Counted from the stretch's first letter, positions 1 to 7,317 are shown. The stretch: 7,599 bases of DNA from Bacteroidota bacterium (GCA_023392945.1 JAEWNB010000142.1:1-7599), one strand, 5' to 3'. Notes: generated by a model not told the origin, from the sequence alone. A program made the numbers and translations.

Positions 1-143
1 TTCGACTGCTCAATAAGGTCATACTGCTTTATCAAAGGGTAATTCTTCCTAGCCGCCATATAACAGCCGTCAAGCGTAATAGTTTGTGAAAACAATTGCG
101 AGACGAATAGTAATAAACAAATATTAAAAATCAGTTTTTTCAT
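1..143 (-). CDS. TolC-family outer membrane efflux protein, N-terminal fragment (truncated by window edge)
   Basis: Only the first 47 codons lie in the window; the gene continues past position 1. The start is the ATG at 143-141. The protein opens with a signal peptide: positive MKK, a hydrophobic core over residues 4-18, and likely cleavage after LFSQ. The mature start reads TITLDGCYMAARKNYPLIK, which matches the family opening 'LTLEECI..AL.NNP.I', the first helix of the TolC/OEP fold. Such proteins are outer-membrane channels that pair with a periplasmic adaptor and an inner-membrane pump (RND or ABC). The gene begins 18 bp after the tetR stop on the same strand, so the two are probably co-transcribed, with adaptor and pump genes expected beyond the edge. 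No clear Shine-Dalgarno precedes the ATG, which is usual in Bacteroidota. The family call rests on a short fragment but the pattern is distinctive. Confidence 0.8.
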   Translation of the reverse strand, partial: MKKLIFNICLLLFVSQLFSQTITLDGCYMAARKNYPLIKQYDLIEQS

Positions 144-161
144 CTTATCTCTGTGTTTATA

Positions 162-770
162 TTATTTTTTATAATACTCATTGTTGAACATATTTTTCAT
201 CCAAATAGGAATCATCTTCTTACGCTCCTTAATCAGCAACTTTAAATTTTCTGGCGATTCCACCTTAATTTTCTCAAGTAATGGCATAGCAATAAATGGG
301 AAAATAGTCATACCAAGAAAATTGAGCATAAAATGAACAGGACTAATACCGGTATCATACTCACTAAATTGTTTAGCAATGGAAATTTCCTTGATATTGG
401 CACTCGTGATAGGCAACATCGAAGTGAAATTTTCCGGTTCTTTCTGTATTTCCCCAAAAACAAAAATCGGCAAATTAGGATCCTCTGATAACATATCAAT
501 ATATATTTCAGAAATTTTGGTAATTTTTTCCTCTAAAGTAGTATTCTCATCCTGCATGTAGGGAAAAATCATGCCGAATATTTTGAACATCTTCTCTCTC
601 ATTATTATTTTGAAAATATTATCCTTGCTTCTGAAATAATAATTCACCAAGGCAAGATTAACCCCGGCTAAAGTTGCAATATCTCGCATTCTTGCAGAGG
701 CATATCCCTTTTGGGTAAATATAACTCTTGCCGCATTTTTTATTTTTTCCTCAGTAATTGCATCCGTCAT
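162..770 (-). CDS. TetR/AcrR-family transcriptional regulator
   Basis: This 202-residue protein is of normal length for the TetR family. The N-terminal domain is clear: helix 1 around residues 6-21 (EEKIKNAARVIFTQKGYAS), then the helix-turn-helix around 27-46 with the diagnostic RDIATLAGVNLALVNYYF and the following FRSKDNIF that starts helix 4. The rest (about residues 55-200) is the variable helical ligand and dimerisation domain, so the inducer cannot be read from sequence. The gene lies 18 bp upstream of a TolC-family gene on the same strand, the common Bacteroidota arrangement in which a TetR repressor leads its own efflux operon. It probably represses its own promoter through the palindromes at 793-810 and/or 839-856. 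The ATG at 770-768 is the only plausible start, since it sits just before the conserved first helix. The family is certain; the regulon is inferred. Confidence 0.95.
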   Translation of the reverse strand: MTDAITEEKIKNAARVIFTQKGYASARMRDIATLAGVNLALVNYYFRSKDNIFKIIMREKMFKIFGMIFPYMQDENTTLEEKITKISEIYIDMLSEDPNLPIFVFGEIQKEPENFTSMLPITSANIKEISIAKQFSEYDTGISPVHFMLNFLGMTIFPFIAMPLLEKIKVESPENLKLLIKERKKMIPIWMKNMFNNEYYKK

Positions 771-792
771 AACCTATTATTTTTAAGTTCAT

Positions 793-810
793 CATCAAAC
801 AATTTTGATG
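793..810. promoter_or_regulatory. 18-bp inverted repeat in the tetR leader (candidate operator)
   Basis: CATCAAA and TTTGATG are perfect 7-bp arms around a 4-bp centre (CAAT). The site lies between the tetR start and its likely -7 element at 814-821. Size and symmetry suit a dimeric TetR-type regulator, and placement over the transcription start would block initiation. In RNA it would form a short leader hairpin, which is the alternative reading. Confidence 0.4.
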
Positions 811-813
811 CGG

Positions 814-821
814 TAAAAATA
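814..821 (-). promoter_or_regulatory. candidate tetR promoter -7 element
   Basis: On the minus strand this reads TATTTTTA, one base from the Bacteroidota -7 consensus TAnnTTTG. It lies 43 bp upstream of the tetR ATG. The matching -33 position falls inside the palindrome at 839-856 and shows no clean TTTG. It is sandwiched between two inverted repeats, as expected for an autorepressed promoter. Confidence 0.35.
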
Positions 822-835
822 GTATAAAAAACATT

Positions 836-872
836 TGTTTTAAACATCTGTTTAAACTTTTTGTTTAAAAAA
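836..872. promoter_or_regulatory. triple TGTTT(T/A)A repeat with nested 18-bp palindrome (candidate TetR operator)
   Basis: Three copies of TGTTTTA/TGTTTAA begin at 836, 849 and 862, exactly 13 bp apart. The first two create a perfect palindrome at 839-856, TTTAAACATCTGTTTAAA (8-bp arms, 2-bp centre). Two smaller palindromes lie inside: TGTTTTAAACA (836-846) and GTTTAAAC (850-857). The array sits where the -33 region of the tetR promoter should be. An autoregulatory operator for the neighbouring TetR protein is the simplest reading; which half-sites are bound is unknown. Confidence 0.5.
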
Positions 873-937
873 CTCATTTTTTTATTAACTTATTGATATT
901 AAGCAGAATAAAATTGTATATAATAAAGAAAATTAAC

Positions 938-969
938 TTGATTTGAGTATTTAAGTTGCTTTAAATTTG
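938..969 (+). promoter_or_regulatory. candidate distal promoter of the metallo-beta-lactamase gene
   Basis: A perfect -7 element TAAATTTG lies at 962-969, with TTG at 938-940 giving a 21-bp spacer (an alternative TTTG at 942-945 gives 16 bp). This fits the Bacteroidota pattern TTG / TAnnTTTG. Transcription from here would leave a leader of about 100 nt before the ATG at 1074, including the hairpin at 990-1006. Confidence 0.4.
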
Positions 970-989
970 CCAAAGGGGATTCAGATATC

Positions 990-1006
990 ATTCTCAGGGA
1001 GAGAAT
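990..1006 (+). promoter_or_regulatory. small inverted repeat upstream of the metallo-beta-lactamase gene
   Basis: ATTCTC and GAGAAT form a perfect 6-bp stem around the loop AGGGA. The repeat lies between the two candidate -7 elements and covers the expected -33 area of the proximal one (1024-1031), which lacks a TTTG. It could be a regulator binding site or a leader hairpin. A 6-bp inverted repeat in AT-rich DNA can also arise by chance. Confidence 0.25.
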
Positions 1007-1023
1007 TAAGTCAAAAAAATATA

Positions 1024-1031
1024 TACATTTG
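1024..1031 (+). promoter_or_regulatory. candidate proximal promoter -7 element of the metallo-beta-lactamase gene
   Basis: TACATTTG matches the Bacteroidota -7 consensus TAnnTTTG exactly and is followed by GC, then A-rich DNA. Transcription would start near 1035, leaving about 40 nt before the ATG. No recognisable -33 TTTG lies 17-23 bp upstream. Its position argues against a TTG translation start at 1029, which would fall inside the promoter. Confidence 0.45.
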
Positions 1032-1073
1032 CAAAAGGGAAAAACAATATTTAGTGTACTGATAGACATAACA

Positions 1074-1823
1074 ATGATTAAAAGAGGATTTTTATTGTTA
1101 TTACTTGGATTGGTTTTAGGACTAAGCTCCAAGGCGCAGAAAGAACATATTATTGAGATTGATGATGATATTCAATTGATACATCTGCAAGATTCCATTT
1201 TTTTACATGTAACCTGGGAACATGTTGGAAGTTGGTATTTTTCTTCAAATGGGCTGATTATAGTAAAAGAGGGTGAGGCTTTGATGATTGATACTCCAAT
1301 GGATAATGATAAAACCGAGAGGTTGACTAAATTTCTAAGGGATTCATTTTCTGTCAATTTGACTCAATTAATTATAGGACATTTCCACAATGATTGTTTA
1401 GGTGGATTAGATTATTTGCAAAGTATAGGAGTTGAGTCAATTGCCAATTCAAGGACAGTAGAAAAATGTAAAGAGATAGGTTTACCTATCCCTTCAATCG
1501 CTTTCAGGGATTCGTTGACTTTTGATTTTAACGGAGAACAAATTGATTGTAGATTTTTTGGTGCAGGTCACTCCTTTGACAATATTACTGTCTGGATTCC
1601 GGATAAAAAAATACTTTTTGGCGGTTGTTTAGTAAAATCCTCCGATTCTCAAGATTTAGGGAACTTGTCAGATGCAGTTGTTGCAGATTGGGATTTGACC
1701 ATAAATAAGCTCCTGAGCAAATATATTGGTATTCAAACTGTAATCCCGGGACACGGTGATTATGGTGGAGTTGAACTCCTTACTCATACAATTGAATTAG
1801 TGGAAAAAGAGAAAAGCAAATAA
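1074..1823 (+). CDS. exported subclass B1 metallo-beta-lactamase, CcrA/CfiA-like
   Basis: This 249-residue protein has the normal B1 length. A signal peptide is clear: MIKR, a hydrophobic core over residues 5-17, and likely cleavage near SSKAQ (residues 18-22), so it acts in the periplasm. All zinc ligands are present. Zn1: H103 and H105 of the GHFHNDCLGG motif, plus H166 of GAGHSFDN. Zn2: D107, C185 of LFGGCLVK, and H227 of PGHGDYGG. K188 and N197 match the B1 substrate-contact residues Lys224 and Asn233. From memory, several stretches resemble B. fragilis CcrA, including SNG.I.V, the Cys after the HxHxD aspartate, ILFGGC, GN.SDA and PGHGDYGG.EL..HT. B1 enzymes hydrolyse penicillins, cephalosporins and usually carbapenems using two zinc ions; activity here is inferred. 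The ATG at 1074 is chosen because it starts the signal peptide directly and lies after the proximal -7 element. The gene is divergent from the tetR-tolC operon. Confidence 0.93.
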   Translation: MIKRGFLLLLLGLVLGLSSKAQKEHIIEIDDDIQLIHLQDSIFLHVTWEHVGSWYFSSNGLIIVKEGEALMIDTPMDNDKTERLTKFLRDSFSVNLTQLIIGHFHNDCLGGLDYLQSIGVESIANSRTVEKCKEIGLPIPSIAFRDSLTFDFNGEQIDCRFFGAGHSFDNITVWIPDKKILFGGCLVKSSDSQDLGNLSDAVVADWDLTINKLLSKYIGIQTVIPGHGDYGGVELLTHTIELVEKEKSK

Positions 1824-1850
1824 AACTTGAACGAGACATCTGCAATAAAA

Positions 1851-1888
1851 GGACTTGAATTCAGTGAACCAATATAAGATTCTTGTCC
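1851..1888 (-). terminator. weak terminator candidate for the flippase operon
   Basis: In the convergent gap between the beta-lactamase and flippase stop codons, GGAC-TT-GAAT (1851-1860) can pair with ATTC-TT-GTCC (1879-1888) across a TT/TT internal loop and an 18-nt apical loop. Read on the minus strand the stem is followed by TTTTATT. The stem is imperfect and the loop large. I see nothing stronger in the gap. Confidence 0.25.
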
Positions 1889-1935
1889 ACATCAAATAGC
1901 GTCTATTAAAGAATAAATCGAAAACTATCGGTAGA

Positions 1936-3477
1936 TTATCTTTTCAGATGAATCCAATCAATAGATTTTTTCAAATACTTTCTAACCAGACTATTAATTT
2001 GTTCGGAAACTTTAAAATGATAAACAGCCAATCCTCCTGCAGCTCCTAACAAAACAGAAGATATAACTCCGTCAACAATATTACTCCAAAGTGCTTTCAT
2101 CGGCAGAGCTAAAAACAACGGAGAAAGATAAGCTTCCCAAATCATATTTAAAGCAAAAAGGGCTAATATAATCAACACCACAACAATCTGTTTGAAAGAG
2201 AAAGGGGAAGTTTTAATTTTCCATCTCACCAGTCCGAGTAAGAAAAAATAATATATTACATAAGAGACTAACGTAGCCAATGCAGCTCCATTTAAGCCCC
2301 ATACCGGAATCCAAGCGATGTTGAGCAAAATTGCCGCACCCGTAAGTAAAAAAGTAAAGATTAGAGAGAAATAATAGTATTTGGAATATCCCAATACTGA
2401 AGTTCCCACACTGAAAGCAGAGTTAAAAAGACGCGAGAGGCCGACAATAAAGACCACCCATTTCCCTGCAACATACTCTTGACCATTTGGAAGAATAGCA
2501 AAAATCAGGTCAATATTTATCCATATGAAAAAGAAAATAAAACTCCCCACCAACAACTGATGGAGTGAGACACTCTTGCACAAATCGTTAGCTGTTTTAA
2601 TATCGTTATCTTTGATAGCTTGCGAGATATGAGGTTGCGAAATAGCACCGAGAGAACGATAGGGAATTTCGATAATAGCAGCAATAAAAGTAGCTACCGC
2701 AAAAACTCCCGTAAAAGAGAGGCCCATACGGGCACTGACAAAAATAGTATTGATACTTGGAGTAATTACACCACCCAGAGCAGCAGTAATCAGGAATATA
2801 GTATAAAATAAAAAATCTCTTCGTATAGGCTTTGTTATGTGCTCCATGTCAGGTTTCAGGGAAACGCGTTGCAGTGAGAAGAGATAAAAAATATTTATAC
2901 AGAGGGCTATTCCATAAGTCAAACAAAAAGCAATAATAAAACCGTCTAAATTCAGAACACGAAAAGCATAGAGTAAATAGACTACAATCAGCATCAGCCG
3001 AATTATCACCTCTCTAATCAGCTTAGGGACTACAATGCGATAGAGCACATTTGAATTGGTCTCAAAAACGCTGATATACAACAAAAAGAAAGACAATGGA
3101 ATCACATAATTAGAGTAATCCAGAAAAAGGGGTGATTTTTCAGAAAAGAAACTTGTAATCGGTCCTTGCAGGCAGAGATAAAGGATAAGAAAAAAGAGGA
3201 ACCCCACAATCGGCACAATCAGAGACCAGAAGAAAATACCGTGATCTTTTTTTTCAGGGTCTTTAAAATAGGGAAAGAACCTCATTACAGAGGAATTTGT
3301 CCCCAATTGCGCGATTCCGGCAAATAACCCCGATACTTCCAGAAGAACTCGGGTAAGACCAATCTCTTCGGTAGTAAGATATTGGGTTATAATAAAGAAA
3401 GTAGTGATAAACCCTATGAAAGAGCCTATATAGTTGACAATAGTTCCTTTAATGCTCTGCCGGATAATGACACCCAT
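1936..3477 (-). CDS. polysaccharide flippase of the MOP/MATE-like superfamily (Wzx-type)
   Basis: This 513-residue inner-membrane protein has about 14 hydrophobic segments (roughly residues 11-31, 45-60, 81-103, 118-138, 154-174, 178-201, 222-245, 252-272, 305-327, 338-360, 366-390, 394-415, 427-447, 464-487), the usual number for polysaccharide exporters of the MOP superfamily. The opening (RQSIKGTIVNYIGSFIGF, then YLTTEEIGLTRVLLE and AQLGTNSSVMRFFPYF) is the pattern of Bacteroidota flippases that move lipid-linked sugars across the inner membrane. The tail is basic and cytoplasmic. The exact cargo (O-antigen, capsule, other glycan) is not readable. It is the last gene of a minus-strand operon, 20 bp after the CoA-synthetase stop. 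The ATG at 3477-3475 fits the conserved N-terminus. No glycosyltransferase or polymerase gene is present in the window, so it is outside a full polysaccharide cluster as far as can be seen. Confidence 0.85.
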   Translation of the reverse strand: MGVIIRQSIKGTIVNYIGSFIGFITTFFIITQYLTTEEIGLTRVLLEVSGLFAGIAQLGTNSSVMRFFPYFKDPEKKDHGIFFWSLIVPIVGFLFFLILYLCLQGPITSFFSEKSPLFLDYSNYVIPLSFFLLYISVFETNSNVLYRIVVPKLIREVIIRLMLIVVYLLYAFRVLNLDGFIIAFCLTYGIALCINIFYLFSLQRVSLKPDMEHITKPIRRDFLFYTIFLITAALGGVITPSINTIFVSARMGLSFTGVFAVATFIAAIIEIPYRSLGAISQPHISQAIKDNDIKTANDLCKSVSLHQLLVGSFIFFFIWINIDLIFAILPNGQEYVAGKWVVFIVGLSRLFNSAFSVGTSVLGYSKYYYFSLIFTFLLTGAAILLNIAWIPVWGLNGAALATLVSYVIYYFFLLGLVRWKIKTSPFSFKQIVVVLIILALFALNMIWEAYLSPLFLALPMKALWSNIVDGVISSVLLGAAGGLAVYHFKVSEQINSLVRKYLKKSIDWIHLKR

Positions 3478-3497
3478 GTAATAATATTTAGCACAGC

Positions 3498-5558
3498 CTA
3501 TTTTTCAATTCTGATTCTAGCATCAACTGCAATTATAGATTCCGGAGTTCCCAACAAAGGATTGAGATCCATCTCGGCAATTTCGGGAGCAGCCGTCACT
3601 AATGCCGACACACGAGCAACAGTTTCGGCAAAATAATCTTCATTAACCGGTTGTTGACCACGCACTCCTTTAATTATCTTATAACCTTTCAAATCCTTTA
3701 TAAGGGCTTTAGCTTCTTCCACATTAACCGGAGCGAGAGCAGCTTTCACATCTTTCATTACTTCCACAAAAATGCCGCCCAGCCCAAAGAGCACCTGATG
3801 ACCAAATTTCTCTTCTCGGGAAGCCCCGATAAATATCTCAGTTCCAAAGAGCATCGGATACAATTCCACTGCGTATGTATCTTGAATTTTAATCAGTCGT
3901 TGAAATTCCTTTCTAACAGTTTCTTCATTTTTGACATTCAGGACAACTCCGCCAACATCCGATTTATGAAGGGGCCCAACCACTTTCATAACAAGGGGAT
4001 AACCTACTTTGCGGGCATAATCGACAGCTTCGGCTTCGGTTTTCACTTCTACCTCTTTTTTACAGCCGATATGTGCAGCATCCAACAAAGCGCGGATATT
4101 ATCCAAAGAGAGATAACCGTTTTCACAACTGTCAATCACCTTGCGGATGGCAGCATAGTCAATGTCAGGCAAAGCAGGATAGAGCGGTTGCGGCTTTGGC
4201 GTATTGACAACCTTTGCCAACGCATTTCCAAAAACACACTCTTCCGGGAAATTGATTCTCTTTTTATTATTGATAAAATCAGCAATTTCATCTTTCACAT
4301 TGATGATAGAAGGCAAAATCGGGAAAATCGGTTTTTTGCAACTTTTCATTTTTTTGTCCAGCACAGCATAAGTATCCCAATTGGAGAAGAGTCCGGGGGA
4401 GCCGAAGATGACGCACATAGCATCAATATTATCGAATTTATTCTCGCAGTAGTCAATAATAGTTCCCAACTGCTCGGCAGTACCGGTAGCAAGAAAGTCG
4501 ATAGGATTACCCACCGAAGAGCCGGCAAAGAGTTTAGTGAGCAATTCATCGGCAGCGGGGCCTTCAATATGCGGTACTTCAAGGCCGTTATTAGAAAGCA
4601 CATCCGTCAGCATAACGGCAGGACCGCCGGCATGCGTAATAATAGCAATTCTTTTCCCTTTCACTTCCGGGTGCATAAAGACTGCACAAACGGTAGTCAG
4701 TTCTTCCCGATTATGGCAACGTACTATTCCGGCTTTACGGAAAAGGGCTTCCACTGCAACATCAGAAGTTGCCAGCGCTCCCGTGTGTGAAGATGCGGCA
4801 CGACTACCGGCAGCAGAACCGCCCGACTTAATACCGGCAATTTTGCATCCTTTGTTGATAAGAGAAGTAGAATGAAGCAATAATTTATGAGGATTTCTCA
4901 CATTCTCCATGTAAAGCATGATAACCTTTGAACTCTTTTCAGGGTCAAAAGTAGTATCAAGATGTTCCAGAACTTCCTCAATACCTATTTGGGCTGAATT
5001 TCCAACTGCCCAGACGCTATTGAAAGACAAACCGTTGGTAATGCCATATTCCTTAATAAAGACAGCAGTAGCGCCGGAGCCGGTAACAAAATCAATTCCT
5101 TTGGAGTTCAGCGGTGGAATGGGTGCATCAAAAGCCCCACAGTAGTTAATATTCAGAAAACCCGTACAATTAGGGCCGATAAGACTTCCGTTGACACTAT
5201 TAACGGTTTTAACAATTTCGCCTTCTAATGCTGCGCCTTCAGCACTCTCTTCTCCAAAACCTGCAGATAAAATGATAAAACCACCACATTTCTTAGCAAG
5301 AGCAAGTGTATTGACCGAAGCAGGACAATACTTAGCAGCGATAGCCAAAATAGCACAGTCCACCTCCGGCAGATCTTCCACATTTTTAAAGCATTTGATA
5401 CCTTGAACTTCATCTTCTTTTGGATTAACTGCAAAAACAGTCCCTTTAAAATTGCCATCGAGTAAATTCTTCAGCACTTTGCCGCCCGGCTTATGAATAT
5501 CATTGGAAGCTCCAACTACCACAATTGAACCGGGGTTTAATAATTTCGGATTAATCAT
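3498..5558 (-). CDS. ADP-forming acyl-CoA synthetase (acetate--CoA ligase type), fused alpha and beta subunits
   Basis: This 686-residue protein has the domain order of single-chain NDP-forming acyl-CoA synthetases. A CoA-binding Rossmann domain occupies about residues 5-130 (VVVGASNDIHKPGGKVLKNL near the start). Succinyl-CoA-ligase-like domains follow (about 150-450), with the phosphohistidine motif SSHTGAL (H258). A C-terminal ATP-grasp domain (about 465-686) carries HKSDVGGV (H531, the second phospho-relay histidine position) and MDLNPL near the end. The family converts acyl-CoA + ADP + phosphate to acid + ATP + CoA, giving substrate-level ATP in fermenters; acetate is the commonest substrate but propionate, branched or aryl acids are possible. 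There is no GNAT domain, so it is not a Pat-type protein acetyltransferase. The stop is TAG. It starts 6 bp after the phospho-sugar mutase stop and ends 20 bp before the flippase start, so all three are probably co-transcribed. The protein is expected to be cytoplasmic. Confidence 0.92.
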   Translation of the reverse strand: MINPKLLNPGSIVVVGASNDIHKPGGKVLKNLLDGNFKGTVFAVNPKEDEVQGIKCFKNVEDLPEVDCAILAIAAKYCPASVNTLALAKKCGGFIILSAGFGEESAEGAALEGEIVKTVNSVNGSLIGPNCTGFLNINYCGAFDAPIPPLNSKGIDFVTGSGATAVFIKEYGITNGLSFNSVWAVGNSAQIGIEEVLEHLDTTFDPEKSSKVIMLYMENVRNPHKLLLHSTSLINKGCKIAGIKSGGSAAGSRAASSHTGALATSDVAVEALFRKAGIVRCHNREELTTVCAVFMHPEVKGKRIAIITHAGGPAVMLTDVLSNNGLEVPHIEGPAADELLTKLFAGSSVGNPIDFLATGTAEQLGTIIDYCENKFDNIDAMCVIFGSPGLFSNWDTYAVLDKKMKSCKKPIFPILPSIINVKDEIADFINNKKRINFPEECVFGNALAKVVNTPKPQPLYPALPDIDYAAIRKVIDSCENGYLSLDNIRALLDAAHIGCKKEVEVKTEAEAVDYARKVGYPLVMKVVGPLHKSDVGGVVLNVKNEETVRKEFQRLIKIQDTYAVELYPMLFGTEIFIGASREEKFGHQVLFGLGGIFVEVMKDVKAALAPVNVEEAKALIKDLKGYKIIKGVRGQQPVNEDYFAETVARVSALVTAAPEIAEMDLNPLLGTPESIIAVDARIRIEK

Positions 5559-5564
5559 TCTGTT

Positions 5565-7292
5565 TTATTTAAATTTAAGTGATACATTAATATCTTCGAT
5601 TCTTTTAGCGAGCAATTGCTCCATGTCTGCATATTGTTCTTTGCTGACAATTTTTTCATTTACACTAAAATAGAATTTAATTTTGGGTTCAGTACCTGAA
5701 GGTCTGATCGTAACTTTACTTCCATCGGCAGTAAAAAATTGGATCACATCCGAAATAGGCAGATCTGTATCAAAAAATGTTGAATTTACAAAATCATAAC
5801 CTTTCCCAAAGAAGTAATCCAGAATCTCAATAACCTTGCTCTTATTTATTTTTTTAGGAAATTTTCCTCTCAAATGAGTCATCATTTTATTGATTTCAAA
5901 TAGTCCGTTTTTCCCTGTTTTCACGATAGACATCTGCTCTTCTTTATAAAATCCGTATTTTAAGTAGATGTCAATCAGGTAATCCTGCAGCGTTTTTCCT
6001 TTATTTTTCATCACTGCAGCAATTTCGGCAATCAGGCAACAAGCAGAAACGGCATCTTTATCACGCACAAAATCGCCAACCAAAAAGCCATAGCTTTCTT
6101 CACCGCCACAAATAAACTTCTTTTTATTATCTTTCAGTTTAATAGTTTCGGCAATATATTTAAAGCCCGTCAGTACATCATAGCACTTCACATTAAAATC
6201 AAGTGCAATTTTATTAATGATATCTGTTGTAACAATTGTTTTAACAATAAACTCATTATCCGAAAGTTTTTTATGTTTTTGCCATTGAGAAAGCAGATAG
6301 TGAGTTAACATGGTTGCCACCATATTACCATTAAACAGAATCAACTCACCCTTACCATTCCGGGCAGCAATTCCTACCCTATCAGCATCAGGATCGGTTG
6401 CCAGGACTAAATCGGCATTAACTTCATCGGCAAGCTTCATTGACAACTCCAATGCGCTCTTTTCTTCGGGATTGGGAGATTTTACAGTTGGAAAATTTCC
6501 ATCCGGAACACATTGCTTCTCCTCCAGGATAACATTTTGGAAGCCAAATCTATTCAGTGCCTTCGGTACCATCGTAATGCCGGTACCATGTAAAGAGGTA
6601 TAGACAATTTTAAAATCAACACATTTAGAAATAGCACCCTGATTAAGCGAGAGTTTCTCAATAGCCTGCAAATAAGCCTCATCAACTTCTGATCCTATTA
6701 TTTTAACATAAGCATCTTTCCTTTCCCATCTTATTTTATCTATATTCTTAACTTTATTGACTTGATTAATAACATTATGATCATGCGGTGGCACTAACTG
6801 TCCACCATCGCCCCAATAGGCTTTATAGCCGTTATATTCTTTCGGGTTATGCGAAGCAGTAATCACCACTCCTGCGTGACATTCCAGATAACGAACAGCA
6901 AAAGAAAGAAGAGGAGTAGGTCGCATCTCTTCAAACAAAAAACACTCTATTCTATTGGCAGACAATACGTCTGCGGTAATATTGGCAAAATAGGCACTAT
7001 TGTTTCGAGAATCAAAAGCAACCGCCACTTTCAGTTTTGTATTTTTAAAAGTAGCCTTCAAATAATTGGCTAATCCCTGAGTAGCAGCCCCAACAGTATA
7101 TTTATTCATTCTGTTAGTACCGACACCCATAATGCCTCTAAGGCCACCTGTCCCAAATTCCAGTGATTTATAAAAAGCATCGACTAGCTCATCGGGATTA
7201 TTTTTTTTTAACCTTTTGATTTCCTCTTTAGTTTCTTTGTCATAATTTCCGCGAAGCCAAGCATCTACATTAGGTTTTATTTTTTTATCCAT
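5565..7292 (-). CDS. phospho-sugar mutase (phosphoglucomutase/phosphomannomutase, PGM2/PgcA-like)
   Basis: This 575-residue protein belongs to the alpha-D-phosphohexomutase family. Its length, N-terminal helix (DAWLRGNYDKETKEEIKRL) and EFGTGGLRG motif (residues 45-53) are typical of the PGM2/PgcA branch. Motifs in order: catalytic phosphoserine loop TASHNPKEYNG (S147), metal loop DPDADR (D300, D302, D304), sugar-binding GGEESYG (396-402), and phosphate-binding RPSGTEPKIKF (530-540). It interconverts hexose 1- and 6-phosphates in the cytoplasm, feeding glycolysis or nucleotide-sugar synthesis; glucose versus mannose preference cannot be read. I start at the ATG at 7292 (MDKKIKPNVD). An upstream in-frame ATG at 7322 would add ten residues, but a perfect -7 element (7310-7317) lies inside that extension, so transcription would begin downstream of it. 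It is the first gene of a three-gene operon with the CoA synthetase and flippase. Confidence 0.93.
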   Translation of the reverse strand: MDKKIKPNVDAWLRGNYDKETKEEIKRLKKNNPDELVDAFYKSLEFGTGGLRGIMGVGTNRMNKYTVGAATQGLANYLKATFKNTKLKVAVAFDSRNNSAYFANITADVLSANRIECFLFEEMRPTPLLSFAVRYLECHAGVVITASHNPKEYNGYKAYWGDGGQLVPPHDHNVINQVNKVKNIDKIRWERKDAYVKIIGSEVDEAYLQAIEKLSLNQGAISKCVDFKIVYTSLHGTGITMVPKALNRFGFQNVILEEKQCVPDGNFPTVKSPNPEEKSALELSMKLADEVNADLVLATDPDADRVGIAARNGKGELILFNGNMVATMLTHYLLSQWQKHKKLSDNEFIVKTIVTTDIINKIALDFNVKCYDVLTGFKYIAETIKLKDNKKKFICGGEESYGFLVGDFVRDKDAVSACCLIAEIAAVMKNKGKTLQDYLIDIYLKYGFYKEEQMSIVKTGKNGLFEINKMMTHLRGKFPKKINKSKVIEILDYFFGKGYDFVNSTFFDTDLPISDVIQFFTADGSKVTIRPSGTEPKIKFYFSVNEKIVSKEQYADMEQLLAKRIEDINVSLKFK

Positions 7293-7309
7293 AACTAACA
7301 AATTTGCTG

Positions 7310-7317
7310 CAAATTTA
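7310..7317 (-). promoter_or_regulatory. promoter -7 element for the mutase/CoA-synthetase/flippase operon
   Basis: On the minus strand this reads TAAATTTG followed by C, an exact match to TAnnTTTG. TTTG at 7333-7336 (minus) is a possible -33 element, but its 15-bp spacing is shorter than usual. Transcription would start around 7302-7306, giving a 5' leader of only about 10-14 nt before the ATG at 7292. That very short leader decides the start codon choice. Confidence 0.5.

Noticed and set aside
1029..1073. TTG start extending the lactamase by 15 residues
   Set aside because: The extension overlaps the exact -7 element TACATTTG and puts extra residues in front of a textbook signal peptide beginning at the ATG at 1074.
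899..1132. 77-codon minus-strand frame overlapping the lactamase 5' end
   Set aside because: It has no recognisable domain and covers the lactamase promoter and signal-peptide region, so it is best explained as chance.
3651..4790. Long 379-codon plus-strand open frame
   Set aside because: It lies wholly antisense to the CoA-synthetase gene, whose domains are unmistakable, and its translation shows no recognisable domain. It is a codon-bias shadow.
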